A program made the position numbers and the translations under genes. From assembly GCA_029891385.1 (NCBI GenBank), contig CM057230.1, positions 53,795,414 to 53,859,413 on the forward strand: a stretch of 64,000 nucleotides of DNA, written 5' to 3'. Of this stretch, positions 60,701 to 64,000 are shown piece after piece (within the stretch, counting starts at the first letter, position 1; every line of letters starts with the position of its first letter). Origin of the DNA: Erythroxylum novogranatense. Lineage: Eukaryota > Streptophyta > Magnoliopsida > Malpighiales > Erythroxylaceae. The notes beneath the pieces were generated by a model. It made no database searches. It was given only the letters and a program-made list of their open reading frames with translations, and had not been told where the DNA came from.

Positions 60701-63700
60701 GTGTTTTTGAAAAAGTGCCTTCGGATAATTTGAAAGTTTCAATTCTGAAATATGTGTTATGTGGGTTTGGTAGGTCCTTTGTGAGTCAGCACTGTCTCTA
60801 TTTGTATAGCCTTCTCCCGGCTGCCCGCTAATGGCACGGAGCTCCGATTTCGGACTCCCTCCACGGCTACACTGGACCGCTATGCGGACCTGATTTGTGT
60901 TGGATGCCGCGGTATAACCCGCAAACACACGCTGGGTGGGAAATGCTAGCCTAGGTGTGGGGTCCAACATTAAGAAAGTGTAGTACGTTCTGTTTGGACC
61001 GAGCCAGACCATTATGATATGTTATGTGTTTTAATTTGTTCTGTGTGCTGCATTCATGTTTAAAATTGAGGAATAAAAAGTGAATTTTGTTATGAAAAGT
61101 TTGAAAAATTGAAAGGTTTGAGGAAACCGCTTTGAAAAATTACAAAGTTTGAAAATTAGCCCTTTGGCAAAAAGCTTATGAAAAATTGATTTACGCTTAT
61201 TTGTCGATTTATAAATGTGTTATCCACGAGCTTAGAGCTCACTTCCCTTTCATCCCCATCTCTAGGTTTGAGCGGAGATCGGATGAAAGAATGTGAAAAC
61301 GTTTGGTTGTTTTTGCATCGTTTGCATTGTATTATGAATTGAGATTTGAAATATTTTGTAAATGGTGTGAATTATCGTTAAGTAAATGATTATAATGTAT
61401 TTCGAGCATGTATTTCCGAATGTATGAAGATTATGAATTAATGTATGAGAGTATGAGATTGCATATGGAATTGTGTATGATTATGATGATGTAAGTAAAT
61501 TATGGGTTGTATATGAGTGAATTGAGATATGGATGTTTTCGATGATGTTTGAGAATTATTGGAGTGTTAGGTATAGATGTGTGTTTTGGCCGGTGTTTGG
61601 ATTCCGGACGGGAGTCCGATGACTTTGTGTGATTCTGAATTTTGTGAAGTGTATTTTACCTTTGCAGAAATTTTGGGATAGGATAAATGCAAACCGTTAT
61701 CTTTGAAATTTCGATAAAATTAGAATAAAATGAAATTTAAGATTTGTATGGATAAGTAAGAATATGATCGACTTAGAGTTCTGCATGAGAATGATTTTCC
61801 AAAAGTGGAATTTGGTTGTGTGATTTGAATGAGGTTGACTAATGAGGTAAGAAATGAGAATTTAAAAAAAATTATTATACCGTAATTTGGATAGTCTAGG
61901 TTTTCCAACGCGATTATGTTCATTCGATAAGTTTTCTTTGATTATTGTTTCGGATGTCGGATGTGTTCCTTGATTTCGTTTAACTCAAATCTATTCGTTT
62001 GATTCGATTAGTTATTGCTTTCGCTTTCATTTGCTTAGTTTCGATTCGTAGATTCGCATTTGCTTTGCTTCCGCTTGCGTTGTGATTCGTTAGTATTTGC
62101 TATTGGCTTCCGCATTTTGTTTCCGCTTCAGATTTACGATGCACAATTTTTCGAGTATTTCGTTTATCTCGATGATGCGATTTGTATTCGATTAGCGATT
62201 TCTCGCTTTTCCGTCTTTCCGTTCGTTTTCGGTTGGGATCCGATTCTGGATCGGGTCCCAACATTTATGGTATCGAGCCCGAGATATGATCGTATTTCAG
62301 CGTTTGGTTCAACTCGATTTGTATAAGAAAATTAAGTTATTTATGAGATTGAATTTGAGTGTATTGGTTTAGGTCTAATTTTTGAAATTGGGGATTTTAG
62401 AAATTCGATTTTAAAAGCTTGGAAGTATGATGTTTATGAATTTCCGATAGTTAATTTTGAGAATTTCGCAATTTATGATGTGGAATTTGGATTTTATGGC
62501 TTAGGTCAATTTTAATTTGGAAGAATAAAGGAAGCGTTGGTCAAATTGATGATCGGGACGAATTCCTAGAGTCATTTTGAGGTGGGTAGCATATTTATAT
62601 TTTGATTTATAGGCAATATACGAACTTTCAAAATGAAAGAAAGCAAAAGTTTGGATTTTGATAAATTATTGTAAACGTTTGAAAATAAGAATTGATTAAG
62701 AATTTTGAAATTTTGATTTCTGACTTTTTTCTAAAAAATTATTATAACCTTAAATTCATTGTTTTAAATGATTTGATATATGGATAGAAATTTCTGAAAA
62801 TGCATTTGTTATGTATGCATTGACAAATTATGCAAATTGTTGCATCGATTGTTTGAATAAATTAAATTATATGAAGTATTTGAATTGTGAGTGTGTTTGT
62901 GTTCGTGTTTTGAAAAAGTGCCTTGAGCAATTTGAACGCTTCAATTCGAAATATGTGTTATGTGGGTTTGGTAGGTCCTTTGTGAGTCGGTATATCTCTA
63001 TTTGTATAGCCTTCTCCCTACCGTCCGCTAGTGTACGGAGTCGATTTGGACTCTCTACACTTCTACATCGGACCGCTTATGCGGACCGATTTGTGTTGAA
63101 TGTCATGTATAACCCGCAAACACACGCTGGTGGGAAATGCTAGCCGGATGTGGGGTCCAATATTAAGAAAGTGTAGTACGCGTTGCTTTGGACCGAGCCG
63201 CACCATTCGATATGTTATGTGTTTTAATTTGTTCTCGTGTCTTTGCATTCATGTTTAAAATTGAGGAATAAAAAGTGAATTTTGTTATGAAAAGTTTGAA
63301 AATTGAAAGGTTTGAGGAAATCGTTTTGAAAAATTACAAAGTTTGAAAAATTAGCCCTTTTGGCAAAAAGCTTATGAAAATTGATTTCGCTTATTTGTCG
63401 ATTTATAAATGTGTTATCCACGAGCTTAGAGCTCACTCCCTTTCATCCCCATCTCCGTGTTTCGGAGCAGAGATCGGATGAAAGAATGTGAAGACGTTTG
63501 GTTCTGTTTTTGCATCGTTTGCATTGTATTATGAATTGAGATTTGAAATATTTTGTAAATGGTGTGAATTATCGTTAAGTATATGATTATAATGTATTTC
63601 GAGCATGTATTTCCGAATGTATGAAGATTATGAATTAATGTATGAGAGTATGAGATTGCATATGGAATTGTGTATGATTATGATGATGTAAGTAAATTAT

Positions 63701-64000
63701 GGGTTATATATGAGTGAATTGAGATATGGATGTTTTCGATGATGTTTGAGAATTATTGGAGTGTTAGGTATAGATGTGTGTTTCTGCCGGTGTTTGGATT
63801 CCGGACGGGGAGTCCGATGACTTTGTGTGATTCTGAATTTTGTGAAGTGTATTTTACCTTTGCAGGAAATTTTGGGATAGGATAAATGCAGCCGTTATGC
63901 TACCGAAATTTCGATAAAATTAGAATAAAATGAAATTTAAGATTTGTATGGATAAGTAAGAATATGATCAGACTTAGAGTTCTGCATGAGAATGATTTTC
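57735..64000 (+). mobile_element. Element C, second copy (runs off the window)
   Basis: First LTR 57735-62263, primer site and leader 62264-62326, truncated second LTR from 62327 to the edge. Structure identical to 43103-49882. Beyond 61 kb the differences from copy one become denser and many are losses within CTG or CAG. Confidence 0.85.
58573..58700. repeat. GC-rich palindrome cluster, second copy
   Basis: Counterpart of 43941-44070. The main palindrome reads CTAGGGCGACG/CATCGCCCTAG, one mismatch. Confidence 0.9.

Larger units (their letters stand above)
53527..64000. repeat. Second copy of a ~14.6-kb tandem duplication
   Basis: 53527-64000 matches 38.93-49.39 kb in the same orientation. 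Offsets are 14,611 at LTR G, 14,614 at LTR B and 14,632 at the start of element C. It includes the palindrome clusters and the nested element C with identical flanks (CATGA). Homology begins at ATGACATAAC, just after the polypurine tract of element B. The copy runs past the window end; by the offset it should end near 68.1 kb. Confidence 0.9.

Overview
The window looks like heterochromatic, repeat-rich nuclear DNA of a higher plant, probably a dicot. It is AT-rich, every recognisable protein belongs to a Ty1/Copia or Ty3/Gypsy LTR retrotransposon, primer-binding sites match initiator tRNA-Met, and the LTRs carry plant-style features (GA-rich leaders, CAG/GT acceptor-like sites). I found no host gene, tRNA, rRNA or CRISPR array, and no element with an uninterrupted coding region. 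It is a nest of elements inserted into one another, plus one large tandem duplication.

Layout. (1) 1-5884: minus-strand Copia element of Sirevirus type, with a 1.04-kb 5' LTR at the right, decayed gag, protease remnant, RT/RNase H, no integrase, and a decayed third ORF running off the left edge. (2) 5885-about 9495: plus-strand Copia relic into which element 1 apparently inserted. (3) 9496-11726: AT-rich DNA without a recognisable gene. (4) 11727-25390: plus-strand Copia element with a 2.1-kb 5' LTR. Its gag/protease boundary is split by a minus-strand Gypsy-type LTR element (15740-23711) flanked by perfect 5-bp duplications (ATATG), and its RT is cut off by another LTR at 25391. (5) 25391-40106: a stack of LTRs from at least five Gypsy-type families, mostly minus strand, around one nearly intact integrase-chromodomain pol fragment (30858-32453). 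(6) 40107-53526: a plus-strand element whose 5' LTR contains a second nested LTR element (43103-49882), followed by 2.8 kb of internal DNA with no ORF. (7) 53527-64000: a second copy of 38.93-49.39 kb, shifted by about 14.6 kb.

The most interesting material is in the LTRs. Although the Gypsy-type LTR families have diverged, they share (a) a stem-loop with compensating stem changes, followed by ACCC, a pyrimidine-rich stretch and CAG, usually CAG/GT; (b) a consensus-like 5' splice site after a leader 1.1-2.5 kb upstream, suggesting a leader intron; (c) a diverged motif repeated about every 188 bp, close to nucleosome spacing; and (d) in five of them, a cluster of perfect or near-perfect palindromes whose sequence is private to that family. 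One element has a short 3' LTR ending at an internal copy of the terminal CCAACA, yet with a perfect target-site duplication. Many differences between duplicated copies are CTG/CAG becoming CG-type changes, so consensus error at methylated CHG sites should be excluded before single-base conclusions are drawn.
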